NCBI GenBank assembly: GCA_025716855.1
Contig: JAIXMQ010000036.1
Span: forward strand, 62,001-126,000
Reading direction: 5' to 3'
DNA length: 64,000 nucleotides
Source of the DNA: Pilaira anomala
Taxonomy: Eukaryota; Mucoromycota; Mucoromycetes; Mucorales; Mucoraceae
Within the stretch, counting starts at the first letter, position 1. Every line of letters starts with the position of its first letter. The translations under genes and the position numbers were made by a program. A model generated the notes under the pieces. The model saw only the letters and a list, made by a program, of their open reading frames with translations. It was not told the origin of the DNA and made no database searches. Of the stretch, positions 51,029 through 62,497 are shown one piece after another.

Positions 51029-51414
51029 ATGGTGCTGGAACCTTCCACACATGTATTAGGAAAAGACTCGTATACCCCCCCCCCCTTTTTTCTTTATAAC
51101 CATCCGAAAAAGAAAACTCTAGATGCTGATACCAAGTTTTGATTTAAATTGTCCTTAATCAGTACACATTGATAAAAAAAAAAAGAAGAATTCTAAAAAC
51201 ATGGAGGGATCATTTTATTTTTTGTGCAATTGTATGCGAATGTATATATATATATATGTGTGTGTATGTGTATGATAAAAAGATTGTGACTTCTGTGAAA
51301 ATAACGTATAAATAGAGGTGCATTAGAACCTCTTCTATTTTTTTTTTCTTTCTTATCTATGACCTATCTATATTTCATACCCACAACCTTCAAATACCTA
51401 ATAATCTACTTATA

Positions 51415-52183
51415 ATGCCTGCAGGACGTAGCTACCACGGAAAGGAAATGAGATATCGCATGAGAGCAAGAAACAATGATGATGCAAATGCTGATGAAGG
51501 CACTTCAAGACAAACACATGATAAAAAAATTACAAAAAACTATGATATGAGAAAGTTGATTGTCGAGAAGAAGAACATATATCTAATGACACCAACTGAG
51601 ATAAGCAAAGAGCTCCATATCCCGCGTACAACTGTGAATAGTATTTGCAAGACCGGTGAAATAGCAGTGTCTAACCAACCAAGGAAGACCAACTATTTGG
51701 ACAATGAAATGAAGAAGGCAGTGGATAACATGGTTATTGCAAGTGACGGCACAATTACTTTGAGGCAGTTACGAGAAGAAATGGTTGAGGCTTTTCCTAA
51801 CATAACTATACCAAGTTTCACATCGATATGCGATTACCTCATCCATGACAGTCACCTTTTATTATAAAAGATTGAAAGAAGAAACAAACCGGAAACAATC
51901 AAAGCAAGAAAAATATTACTGTCAAAGTCTACTAACCGAAGGCGTTGACTACATGAGTAATTGTATTTTTGTTGATGAATCCGGATTCAATGTCAATATG
52001 GTAAGAGGCCAAGCAAGAGCCAGGCCTAATGAGCCAGCTATTGTTCACGTTGAATCAAGAAAAACTGAGAACATCTCTATTTTGAAGGCAATTTCAAGCC
52101 GAGAAATAGAACTGTGCTCAGTCAAACTAGTGCAGGCTAGTACCTCTGGTACGCTAGGTATTGTCACCCAACAAGACTGCTGA
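51415..52183 (+). pseudogene. truncated Tc1/IS630-type transposase relic
   Basis: 51415-51867 encodes a protein with a helix-turn-helix region: MTPTEISKELHIPRTTVNSICKTG, then ITLRQLREEMVEAFPNITIPSFTSICDYL, the usual second HTH of Tc1/IS630 transposases. The frame shifts at about 51860; the other frame continues with a block matching the DDE domain centre (MSNCIFVDESGFNVNMVRGQARARPN, then ENISILKAIS). The sequence then ends within 50 codons, so the last catalytic residues and about one third of the protein are missing. It is thus a frameshifted, 3'-truncated copy. No terminal inverted repeats were found by eye. Similar DDE_3 elements are common in Mucorales. Confidence 0.7.
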
Positions 52184-52388
52184 AGTATTACTTTTTTTTT
52201 TCTTTCAATCTTCTTCCTTCATTTAATCAAGGTTTGTGTAAAATAGCATGCAATTGAAGGTTAGATATATATATATATATCTAATGATATTTTTATATAG
52301 AATTTCGTAGTTATATCACATACAAATGTATCTAACGAAGACTTTAGAACGGAGGTATCCAAAGCAGGCTACAATATGTTGAAACACA

Positions 52389-52548
52389 ACTGGTACTCTT
52401 CGTGTGCATTGTGTATATCTTCCTCCTTCGCTTACTCGTGATCAAGCCCTTGAGGTGTTATAGTCTATCTCCCATGGTGCTAATACTATCATATGTGGTG
52501 ACTTTACTGCGCGTCTTGGTGAGACTCTTGGTGGTTATAAAGTTGACC
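52389..52548 (+). pseudogene. LINE (non-LTR retrotransposon) endonuclease relic
   Basis: Reads RVHCVYLPPSLTRDQALEVL, a stop, then SISHGANTIICGDFTARLGETLGG. VYLPPSL and IICGDFxARLG are the core of the endonuclease/exonuclease/phosphatase domain of LINE ORF2 proteins (the Asp of GDF is catalytic). Only this short piece is present, with an internal stop, and no reverse transcriptase sequence follows. Confidence 0.6.
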
Positions 52549-52699
52549 TCCTTATCAAAAATACGTGATTTGAGTCAATGGCCGATGCTGTTTCTCCTGT
52601 CACATTTGGTGAACATATAGACCGCTTTGCGCATCACCTTTTGGGGGAAAATAAGACAAAAGAAGTAGAGGCTGCTCTTAAGTTGTCATTGAGCCGAAT

Positions 52700-53676
52700 C
52701 ACTGGTTGGTGGTAATGCTTATAATGCCCAAAAGTCCTACTTCGAGGAACACAATTTAAACTGTTTGCTTGAAGAGGAGGCTATAAGTAGTAAGCCCATT
52801 TTAGAGACTGGTTTGGACACAGAAATGATTGCCGTTTATGTGGAGTTCTTAGATAAAGTTGATGTATCATTAACAGAAGCAAGAAAGTTTTTAATGCAAA
52901 GATTCAACTTGCTTGTTAATAGCGGTGAGGATTTTGATATGATGAAGATGTTAGATGTGCTTGACTACATGGTGTCAGCTTTTTTTTACCTCTTCCTAGT
53001 AGCAAGGCCAGTGAGCTCACCTGGTATAGAAAATTAGCTCATATCTGGGACATTCTTTTCCATAAATCAGGAATATCATTAAATGATGGCGAACTACCGT
53101 ACCCGCTCGATTTAAGGCCGAAAAAAGTTTCAAACTTTTGTGGCCTTAAATCGTATCATGATGGCCAAACTTTTCAGAAAAATGCGGCCTTAAATCGAAC
53201 GGCCATAAATAAAGCAGCTACTGTATATTGTTATGCTACCAAAGTAGCCAGAAACGAAAACAGATCGTTGTGTGGAGATGAGGAAAACTTTGCTTGGGCG
53301 TAAAATAGGCCTTCTTCTCAATGCCATCGGCTTGGATATGAGTTCTTTCCGAATGGAAGACGGATGGTGCTGCCGTCAGCCTAGGTGAAAAACAGCAAAT
53401 CAAAAACGTACGAACGAATAGTGCCAATCCTGAAGCAACAACTATCAAAGTTACCTATTGATCCGGATAAATTGTCTAATTTTTATGTTCTTGCTATGGA
53501 TTGGCGGTTACTTATTTACGGTAAAGAAGTTTAATGATGTTCACGTTGCTCATCACGTGGGAGATCTCGTTCTCCCTGTCTCATCGTCTTCTTTCAAAGA
53601 TTTTCAAGCCACCCTCGATTTACTTTTTTCCTTCAGAAATCACCATATGAATTTAAAAAAAATCATTGAAGGCTAA
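52700..53676 (+). pseudogene. decayed ORF of unknown family, interrupted by a MITE-like insert
   Basis: Pieces of protein-like sequence follow one another on the plus strand in changing frames. About 52714-52980: YFEEHNLNCLLEEEAISSKP ... MMKMLDVLDYM. 53011-53091: SELTWYRKLAHIWDILFHKSG ... LNDGE. After the insert, at 53250-53370: MRKTLLGRKIGLLLNAIGLDMSSFRM. Then 53500-53660: GGYLFTVKKFNDVHVAHHVG ... FKDFQATLDLLFSF. The order suggests one former gene. GRKIGLLL ... could be the edge of a nuclease-like fold, but I do not recognise the family well enough to name it; it may be one of the multicopy gene families of Mucorales. Confidence 0.4.
53095..53225. mobile_element. 131-bp MITE-like palindromic element
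   Basis: The 14-bp TCGATTTAAGGCCG (53107-53120) is present as an exact inverted copy at 53185-53198, with a third, 12-bp copy GGCCTTAAATCG at 53142-53153. The outer ends read TACCGTA and (inverted) TACAGTA, as in Tc1/pogo-type terminal repeats, next to TA dinucleotides. It sits inside the decayed ORF 52700-53676. Ends are set by eye and could be off by a few bases. Confidence 0.5.
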
Positions 53677-54387
53677 AATAATTCGTTTTCCCCTAATAAA
53701 AGTAGAGCGAATAAAATAAATAAAGTAAAATTCGCTGAAAAGTCATGATTTACTCAGGTTTTTAAAAAAAAAAAAAAAAACGAATAAAAAAATGGTACAA
53801 ATTAAACTAATAAAGAATTTACTCTGTTTGTTGGATTCATTACTCAAAAGCGAATAAGAAATTCTTGTTTTCTTTTTCTCAGTGCTGAACAAAGGCAAAG
53901 CGCTTTAAATACTTTAAGGTCGTATAGAAATGTAACACCACCATTAAATGAACCATCCGTCCCGGGTACTTTCTTCACACCTGTTAAAAAGCAAACCAAA
54001 GCTAACCACGACACTGATGAATGATTTCATCACCTTATTTATTTCCTTCTCTCTTACTTTTTTTGAAGTAATTATTAACTTTTTTTTACCTTTTTTTAAA
54101 GTGATTTATTACCCTTTTTTTTATTTTGTCAAGTAATTTATCAACTTTTTTTATTCTTTTTACTGGGTCTTTCTTTTTTTTTAAAAAAAAAATTCTTTAA
54201 TTAACAACAATAAATATCTTATATGAACCATGATCAAGTTAAAAAATGATGAGCAAAACATTATTCTGAAGGTGTGCAAAAAATCATTTTGAGATTGTGC
54301 AAATTTGAGATTAAAAAGTGAGCAAAAAATAAAAAAAGATCTGTGCGATTTTTTTCTAAGGGTGTGCAAATGATTTATGAAAATAGT
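53677..54387. other. AT-rich stretch between the mobile-element island and exportin-7
   Basis: Contains A/T runs and poly-T-rich DNA (54040-54190) and the 3' flank of the exportin-7 gene. A short degenerate piece near 53880-54023 reads SAEQRQSALNTLRSYRNVTP ... GTFFTPVKKQTKANHDTDE and may be one more relic ORF tail. No intact gene was seen. Confidence 0.4.
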
Positions 54388-57300
54388 TTAATAAGGTGGT
54401 GGAGTAGCAAGAGGTACAAGTGTCACACTATTTAAATTCAACAATCTTCTGAATGAAGATACATTTTGAGTAAATCTTTCCTTATCCTTGACAGATAATG
54501 TCCAACTAACACCATCCAACAAGTTATTTAAAGACTATATTAAAAGAGAGATATGATTAGTACACATAACAAATCAATAATAAGCAAATCACTTACAGTG
54601 GCTACAAATGTTCTTCTTTCAGGTAATTGTTGTTCGATCACAGCATTAATGTATTTCACAGTATAATCTCTTTGAAGTAACATCAATGCATACAAAGGTC
54701 TTGATAATGACCATTGATCACTGTTATCATCAAATAAGACCAAATTAAATACGTTGGATAGTAAAGAAGGTAATGTTTGTGGGAACTGACGGAAGTATGT
54801 CATAAGCCAATGATTACCATGTATAGGAGACACAACAGATGATCTTCTACGAGATGTGGGATCGACTGTATTTGAACTTGTCTCCCTTTCTGCCTTTTCT
54901 GTTTCCTTTATAACGAAACTACAAATGTTGAGAATGGAAGTACACGCGTGTGCACGAATTAAACTATCGATGGATTCTACACCTTGTTCACAAGCTTGCA
55001 TGATATATAAGAAAGCTTCAGGAGAAACATGAGGTATAGCCATTAATTGTTCGCGAGATAATTCATCCAATAAGTAAAAGAAAGATAATGCTAATTTGGG
55101 AAAGCTCTAATAGAAAGAAGAAGAAAAAGTGTTAAAAAAAACAATGAAAAACATCACAATTATTTTTGTACATGTTACTTACTAATAAATCATCCATTGG
55201 AACATCCAACATGAGTTGAATAATCATTTCAAGTGCTTCATTAATTGCTTTATCTTGATATAACCAGAGAACACCAAAGTTAATATAACGACCTCCTAAA
55301 CATCTAGACATGATTGTAAAACATTGTGAAATTCCCTTGTATTTATATTCATATTTTTGATTATCGTCCACAATTTGTTGTTTGATAATTTGACTACCAA
55401 ACGAACAAATAATTTGGCTTGCATCTCTAAACATCAAGATACCATTGGCAGAAGAAACTTCAAATCCTAATCTTTGACTCTTGTTGTGTACAAATTCTGC
55501 ATAAAAAGATAATAAAGAGTTCACAATAGGGTCACAAGACCAAGCTTCTACAGCACGTAAAAGAATAGAGGAGTGCTCGGAATAGAACCAGTCAAAAAAT
55601 AAAATAAAATGACGACGTGTTTGCATTGGAGAAATAAACCCACGCATGTCAGTAAAGATATCTCGCAAGGCACGCTACAAGATTTTTTTAAAAAAAAAGG
55701 GTTTTTAGTATAATGATATATTTTTTAAGCAGTGATGTTGAATTGTCTTACTCTGGTATTCTCTTGTCTAAAGGCTTCTACGCTATCCAAAGGACCTAAA
55801 TTACTGATACGAATATCAAATGGTTTTATAAACTCGTAAAATGTTCTTTCATCCACATTATCATCCGCAAATAATAGTTTACACAGGACTTGGAAATACA
55901 AAATTCTATTATCACTTTGCTTTTCGTTTTGACAGAATGCTATTTGACTTGCCATGTGGTTTTGAAGGATGAGGCGGGTGGTATCGATCTTGCGAAGGTT
56001 CTTGGAAGCGCCGTATCCAGTAGCTAATTCGTTGAAGAGTTCTAATGTACGGCGTATAAGTTGTTCGTTGTTCGCCCAGTACTGTAAATTGGAAACACTA
56101 CAGAATAAAAAGAATCTAGGTGAGTTTAAAGTGCCTATAGGTTTTCTATAGTATCTGGGTTTTTTACATTTTACGCATAATGACATCCAACATCATGACT
56201 TGATCACTAATACCAAATACTTTGGATAATTTAGTGTAAATCTATATTGTAAAAAAAAAGTCATAAGTTTCTTTTCGTAAATCTTATTCCTGTATCGAGT
56301 GGAACTACTTACATCTCTTCCATTTGATTCACTCATATAAGACTTTTTAAACTGTTGGAAAAAATAAATGAAAGCTAAATCCAACTTTTCATTCATAAAA
56401 GTAGTTCCATGTTGATTCTGTAAAGATTGTTGTACGTCCATCAATTGAAGTACTTTAGTCGTAATCTCACTATCGATTCTATCCAAATCATCCGAGTTTA
56501 AAAAGGCTGAACGATTACCTACAAAAGAAGCCATGATATAAACTAACCATGCGAATTTAGTTTCAACAATTTCTAAAGCTTCTCTAAAGTTCTCGGGTGT
56601 AGAGGCTTGTGTAATCAGGTTTTGGTACTCAATCGTGATAGGATCGAATAAGTTCACAAGGACCGTGCTGGAGGCCTCGTATTTACAGTGTGCAATTTGT
56701 CCCAACATGTTTAACGTTTCGATCATGGATTCTTCGTTTTCTAATGGGTCGTCTAAGCCTTCGTCGATACGGATAGGTACAGAATCAATTGAAGTTGAAA
56801 TATATGCGCGTGTTAACTGTGAAAAAAATGAGATAACGAAATTAAATTAGGAGTTATATATATATATATATATATATATATAAGTTTTTTTTTACCTCGA
56901 TAGTGATACTTCCAAGTTTATCAATGGCAGATTCACCCAATTGTTGATAATAGGTCATACTTTGAACAATACGAGCCCAAAAGCCCAAGACATACATACT
57001 TGTATTAGGAGCAAATTTCCAAGATTGAAAGGCTTTGAGAGAGAAATCAGCAATCAACTCAATCCAATCTAAATAACCAGGCTTTTCAACCATTTCATTT
57101 AATGGAACCGTAGCTCGGAAACGATACAAAAGTCGACAGAATTCATTATAATTGTCTGTATTGTTTAATCCTTGAGAGCTCAAGATGATTTCTCGAATAC
57201 CCTGCATGACTTTGACAACAAATTTAGATCGTTCCTCTTGATCGTTAAATAATGTCTTTCGTACTGAGGCGATCTGAACCATGCATTCCATTACCTTGGA

Positions 57301-58545
57301 AGAATAAGGTGGAGGGAAATCAGCATATGCTTTGAATAATGTTGTCAAGAATTCAGGTTGTTCAAATAAAGGTCTCCAAGAGGATGGAATCTTAAGAATG
57401 GATTTTAGGATTTCTATTTATGTTATCTATCTGGATCTTGTTTGTTACCTGAATAATACCAATGTCTTCACCTGCTTCGTCTACACTTGTTCCATTGAAA
57501 TCATAAGAGAAACATTTAGTTAATAAATTCAATGTAGCATCTTGTAAACGTTGTTCTTGATTTGCTATAATGAAAGAGAGTAAGTATAAAGATATGTTAA
57601 AAGTGAACAAAGGAACTTACAGGCAGTGAAAATGATGCTACGTTGAACTAATTCTTCCAAAGTTTTATAAGCCGTCTCACAAATATCTAATAATTGTGTA
57701 TCACGAAATTCACCCGCTTTTTTTAAAAGAGAAAAATAAAAATGTGAGCCTTTTTTGTTTGTTTGTGATAGGATAGGATTCAGTTTATGCCTTTTTGTTA
57801 ATTTTTTTTTTTCTATTTTACCTGCTTTTCTAAATTTGGAAGCACTTCTTGCAAAACTAGGAGGATTAATATCTTGAACCATGATGGATAATATCTGAAG
57901 ACCTACAATTCTATGATCAACCGAGGCCTAAGTTTTGATTGTTTAATAAAGTTTTCCAAGTAACTTTTTTTTTTCTTTTTTACCTGAATAAATTGTAAAA
58001 TATCTTTATAAACATTTTTATATTGATCTATATCTGCCCAACCAAGTAAAGTAAGTGTAGCTAATACACCAGCCAATTGAGTAATAACAAATGGTAAAAG
58101 ATCAGGGTGCATAAACGCGTATTCTAATAAAAATGAGCCTATTTGAAAAAGAAAAAAAAAGAAGGGGGGGAGGGTTAGAAAAGTGTGTATAAAAAGAAAG
58201 CTTTAAATAAAACCTACGTAAAGCGATCTTAGACTCTTGGCTGAACAAAGCAAATTGTGCTTGAACGAGCTGTTTAAGTCTAGATAAAGCAAAAGTTTGA
58301 ACATAGGGACTTGGAGAAGATTCTAATAAGACACGAAGAGCTGAAGCAGTATCGGTTGGAGAGTTAATAATAAACGAAGGTCTGTTCTCCATGCCAGGTG
58401 GTGGTAAACCATTAGAATCAGTAAAAGTTGGAAAAGAATGTTCAAGTATCTTTTGTACTTGATTACGTTCTTCTGGTGACTTAGGATTATAAAGTTCCTC
58501 ACATAAAGACGCGAAGTAAACTGTTCTTTCGTCTCCTGTTGACAT
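54388..58545 (-). CDS. XPO7: exportin-7 (RanBP16-like importin-beta family receptor)
   Basis: Twelve exons: 58545-58218, 58138-57984, 57927-57822, 57716-57621, 57564-57449, 57390-56896, 56816-56313, 56241-56168, 56097-55752, 55674-55183, 55106-54597, 54534-54388. Together they give 1,122 residues, against 1,087 in human XPO7. The N-terminus (FASLCEELYNPKSPEER ... PSPYVQTFALSRLKQLV) is the importin-beta N domain that contacts Ran-GTP. Conserved stretches include FRKAAGEFRDTQLLDI, FDFNGTSVDEAGEDIGIIQIPSSWR, MVQIASVRKTLFND, YNEFCRLLYRF, DVPMDDLL and DQWSLSRPLYALMLLQ. It is a nuclear transport receptor made of HEAT repeats, shuttling cargo with Ran. S. cerevisiae lacks a clear ortholog, so its presence fits a non-yeast fungus. 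The first donor (GTAGGT) gives KIALRSFLLEY, as expected. Confidence 0.95.
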
Positions 58546-59158
58546 TCTTTCGATTTAATAAAATAAAGAACTAGAAAAAAAAAGAAAAAAAAATATAGCT
58601 TTAGTTTTTAACTTTATACGGCGCTACAACTGCTGTTTTTGGGAAAGTGAATTGATTTAACACCAAGTTCGTGTATCATTTCTGAATAGATGCAGAAATT
58701 GGGTTACTGACACTTCCTTTATTTATATTACATTGTATGAAATAGGATGATATCACTACCGTTTGACTTGTTGAGGAAGATGAAAGTAAAAAGTGAATAT
58801 ATAGTAAGTAAACCAAACTTTAAAGTAAAAAAAAAAAAAAAAAAAAGAATGTTATTACATATACTATTGTACTTTTCTTTTTGAAATGTAATGCAAGTAG
58901 TCTCAGTGAAATATATGACCTCTCTTTTGGGTAACTTGAAACTTTAAATTTTCAAATACATAGAACAATCAAAGAAAAAAATAGTATTCTTATTTATCAC
59001 AAAAAATTGATTTTAGTCACATTTTAACCACAATATACTTGATTTCTGTAAAGATATTAAAACTGTTTGGCGCTAAAAGCATATTTCCATCAATTCTTCC
59101 ATACATGCTTGTTCTACTTGAATAACATCGTGTTTTTTTTGCGGGCTAAAACACGTAC

Positions 59159-59201
<43 letters not shown>

Positions 59202-59883
59202 GTGTGATAAATTAAAATAGTGAGTTATTTAGTATTTTTACTTAGTTTATATCCTACTTTGCGATACTGAGGTCAAGATAAGAGTGTAGGTTTTTTTTTT
59301 TCTTTAGGTAAATCATATTTAACTTACTAATAGAGAAATTATATATCACTTTTTATATAAAAAGAAGGCGACTTTGCTTAGTCACTAAAAACTTGACAGG
59401 TAAATCGATCATATTTGGCGGGGTGACACAAATAAAAAAGAGGATTTTTCCATCAAATAAATGAGTAAGATGTAGTATAGAACAGGATAAAGTAGTATAT
59501 AGTGCCTTAAACAACAATGCCATTGTATAATACTATGTTCCTGGATATATATATATATATATATATATAAGTTAAAAATATAACCCCCTTTTTCTTGCAT
59601 AAAAAGAAATAACTAGTAATTTATCAAGGAATGAATTGTGTAGTTTATAGGTGATTTGACATGTGAAACCTAGTTTTCACACGCCTGCATCTACATAATG
59701 CAAGTATTTATAATCATTTTGGGACTGGGGAAATTCTTACTCATAACTTACGGAGCTCTAAAGAACGCCTGAAAGGTAATTCCGGCCTAACTAAATACTT
59801 GTCATCAAAATAATTTTTTCTCTCTTTTTTTTTTTCTCTTTCTCTTTTTCTTTTTATTTTTATTTTGATAACAAAACAAGACT
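58546..59883. other. divergent intergenic region XPO7/RIB3 with a T39 run
   Basis: Shared 5' flank of XPO7 (minus) and RIB3 (plus). 59161-59199 is an uninterrupted run of 39 T. A TA microsatellite lies at about 59544-59568, and CT-rich DNA (59818-59860) sits just upstream of the RIB3 start. No gene or RNA was seen. Confidence 0.5.
59161..59199. repeat. 39-nt homopolymer T run
   Basis: Longest homopolymer in the window. It lies in the divergent XPO7/RIB3 intergenic region. Length in the assembly may be unreliable. Confidence 0.8.
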
Positions 59884-60654
59884 ATGGTAGAAGCACAAAT
59901 GAATAATTTTAAACCAGAGTTTGATTCTGTAAAGGAAGCACTTGAAGACTTTGGTAAAAAGATTTGAATAAAAAGAAAAGAGAGAAAAAAAAAGTACTTA
60001 TATAAATTAGCCAATAACAAGTTTGTGATCGTGATGGATAATGAGGATCGTGAAAATGAAGGAGATTTGATTATTGCAGCAGAAAAAATTACAACAGAAC
60101 AAATGGCATTTTTAATTCGTTATTCCAGGTTAGGATTTTATGGTTTATATAAATGTAAACAAAATAAATAACCGCTTTTTTTTAGTGGATATATTTGTGC
60201 ACCAACTACAGGTGAACGTTTAGATGAATTAGAATTACCACTCATGGTTGAAAGAAATACGGAATTGATGAGAACAGCATATACTGTATCATGCGATTAT
60301 GCACATGGGACAACAACAGGTATTTCTGCTCATGATCGTGCTTTAACTTGTCGTAAATTGGCTGATCCTACCAGTAAACCAAATGATTTTATGCGTCCTG
60401 GTCATATTCTTCCTCTTCGATCAGTTCCTAATGGTACCTTTGATCGATTTGGACATACTGAAGCCGCTGTTGATCTTTGTAAATTAGCTGGTCTTGCTCC
60501 CGTTGCATGTATTGGTGAAATCGTAAAGGAAGATGATGATCAAGGATCTATGGCTAGAAGAGATGATTGTTTTGTTTTTGCAAAGAAACATAATATCAAA
60601 ATGATCACAATTAAGGATATTATTCAATTTAGAAAATTAACTGAAAATGCCTAG
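59884..60654 (+). CDS. RIB3: 3,4-dihydroxy-2-butanone 4-phosphate synthase
   Basis: Three exons (59884-59953, 60011-60128, 60186-60654) encode 218 residues, the normal length for fungal Rib3. The acidic metal-binding loop [16 protein letters not shown] is followed by [42 protein letters not shown] and [15 protein letters not shown]. All conserved acidic and His residues of the DHBP synthase family appear present. The enzyme converts ribulose 5-phosphate to formate and the four-carbon precursor of the riboflavin xylene ring. The second junction (AG+T) restores the YSSGY motif. No GTP cyclohydrolase II domain is fused, as is usual in fungi. The FMN1 gene lies head-on, 203 bp downstream. Confidence 0.95.
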
Positions 60655-60857
60655 ATAAAAACTTTCTTTTGTGTGTGTGCGTGTGTGCGTGTGTGTATAT
60701 ATATACTCTTTCTTTCTCTTTTTTTTTTTAATAATAATATATATAAAATAAAAAAATTACATCTTGACGTGGTTCCTTGGATAAAAAAAATATTTAAAAT
60801 TTGATCTTGACTGCAGTGTAACTTGCCTCTTTTGGGAAATAGAAGATGTCAATAAAT

Positions 60858-61528
60858 TCATTCAGAAAACAAGCAATGTTCCTTTTGTTTAACATAATGT
60901 TTTCTTGATAGTGATTGATTAGCTACTTCTACATCTGTCTTGATATCTCTGATTAAAGCATCTATTTTTAAATTTTGATTAATTAAATTTAGTTGCCAAG
61001 ATATAAATATTTATTACCAAGTGAAGGATAGTTTTGTTCTGGTCTAATAAAGCCTAAAACTAATACACGAATAGGTGCATCATAAAAATCTTCAGGGAAT
61101 TCATGAATAACATGAACTTCCTTTTTGACAATAAAAGTTAATTACTAGCTATTATATATAAATATTATATGTATTTACTGCAGATCTTTTTTCGTTTTTA
61201 AAATATGGGTTCCAGCCTAAACTCATCACCATAGGATACACTTGAGTTTTTACTTCTCCAATTTGTGTCCAACCGTAATAAACTCCTGTTTCAAGACCTG
61301 AAGCTAAAGCACTTATAGCCTCATCAGACAAGTTTGCTAGAATGTCGTTAAAAATAAAAATAAAAACATATTTTTTTTTTTTTTACCAGTTGGAATGCCT
61401 AACTGCTTTGAGCCTCTACCATAGCCTTTTACAACAGTTCCTTTTAAAGCAAAAGGATAAGGAGAAGTAGGTACTTCGGGACCAACTAAAAGAGGTCGGT
61501 CAAGGTTAATGTTGCTTTTATTATTCAT
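60858..61528 (-). CDS. FMN1: riboflavin kinase
   Basis: Four exons (61528-61387, 61336-61179, 61120-61018, 60961-60858) encode 168 residues. The flavokinase motif [16 protein letters not shown] (about 34-49) binds [19 protein letters not shown] and [31 protein letters not shown] complete the small beta-barrel fold. The enzyme phosphorylates riboflavin to FMN. As in yeast Fmn1 it is monofunctional, without an FAD synthetase domain. It is convergent with RIB3, so the first committed branch enzyme and the last step to FMN sit side by side. Its start codon is only 54 bp from the stop codon of the coiled-coil gene behind it, leaving a very short promoter or one lying within that gene. Confidence 0.95.
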
Positions 61529-61582
61529 TGCAAAAAAAAAAAAATATGAAGAAAAAGAAAAAGAAAGAGGAGAATTAAAAAA

Positions 61583-62497
61583 TTAGTGATGATAAATAGT
61601 TTTTGACCAATTTGATATTCTATTTAGAGTTGCATTATTATCATTTGAAAGTAACTTCTTTTCTTTTGCAGCAATAAACTCAAGTTTTTCAATTCGATTA
61701 CGATGATATTCACAAATGTTTTCATCTTGTTTTGTTGGTAATTGTCTACAGATAGATTCAATTGGTATAAAAGGTGTATCCCAAATAATCTTTTTGGTTT
61801 GATTTACGAAATCTTCTAGTTCTTTTCCATTCACTACGTCTTGATGGTTCATGTCCGTTTGAACTCCTTGTGTTAAATATTCTTTTTCCATACCATGTAG
61901 CTCTTCAATTTCAAATCTTGTTTGTCCGTAATCTTGTTCTGCTTTTGCAAATTGTTCTTCTAGTTTCTAAGATATGCGAAATTTTGGTTTATTTTTTCTA
62001 ATTTTTTTTTTCGAACTTTTTTGGAACTTACAGATAACTTTTCTTCAAATTCTTGTTTCATGGTTTTGCATTGTTCCTCTACTTTATCCAATAAAGATTG
62101 TTCCAAGTCTTGTCCCTGTGTTCTCGTTGGATCGAAATCAAAAGGCACGTGAGATGATATAAAACTATTATGCATCGCTAAAGCCTCTTGTGTTAAAGGT
62201 ATACTCGATTTTTTTAATACAGGTTCTGATATAAATGATTTTGCTTTTGAACTTTCTGCATACTTGTTTCTAACTACAAGTGTGTAAAAAAAAAAAAAAG
62301 TAAATACCCATAAAAAAAACTCCCTCCACCTTTTTTTATACTTTACCTGGTGAACTTGATTTGGTTCGACTTGGGACATGTCTAGATTCAAACGAGGAAA
62401 AGGAAGAGTCTAAATCACGATCAAAACTAGGATGATTCACACTGACATTATTCGTTGTATATTTATAATATTTATATTCTGTTGAAGGGATAGACAT
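61583..62497 (-). CDS. uncharacterised coiled-coil protein
   Basis: Three exons (62497-62347, 62273-62032, 61966-61583) encode 258 residues. The N-terminal part is Ser/Tyr-rich and probably disordered (MSIPSTEYKYYKYTTNN ... SRTKSSSP). A long heptad-type helix follows from about residue 105 to 155 (DLEQSLLDKVEEQCKTMKQEFEEKL, then KLEEQFAKAEQDYGQTRFEIEEL). The C-terminal half has predicted helices (ELEDFVNQTKKIIWDTPF, YHRNRIEKLEFIAAKEKKLL). There is no signal peptide or membrane segment. I do not recognise the family. It may be a structural or adaptor protein. All splice junctions keep frame. It is in tandem with FMN1, 54 bp apart. Confidence 0.65.

Noticed and set aside
51061..51120. C10/T-rich tract after the CACTA-like element as its poly-A tail
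   Set aside because: DNA transposons have no poly-A tail, and the perfect inverted repeat with ATG duplication ends the element at 51028.
59884..61528. RIB3-FMN1 as an operon-like unit
   Set aside because: The two genes are convergent on opposite strands with separate introns, so they cannot share a transcript.
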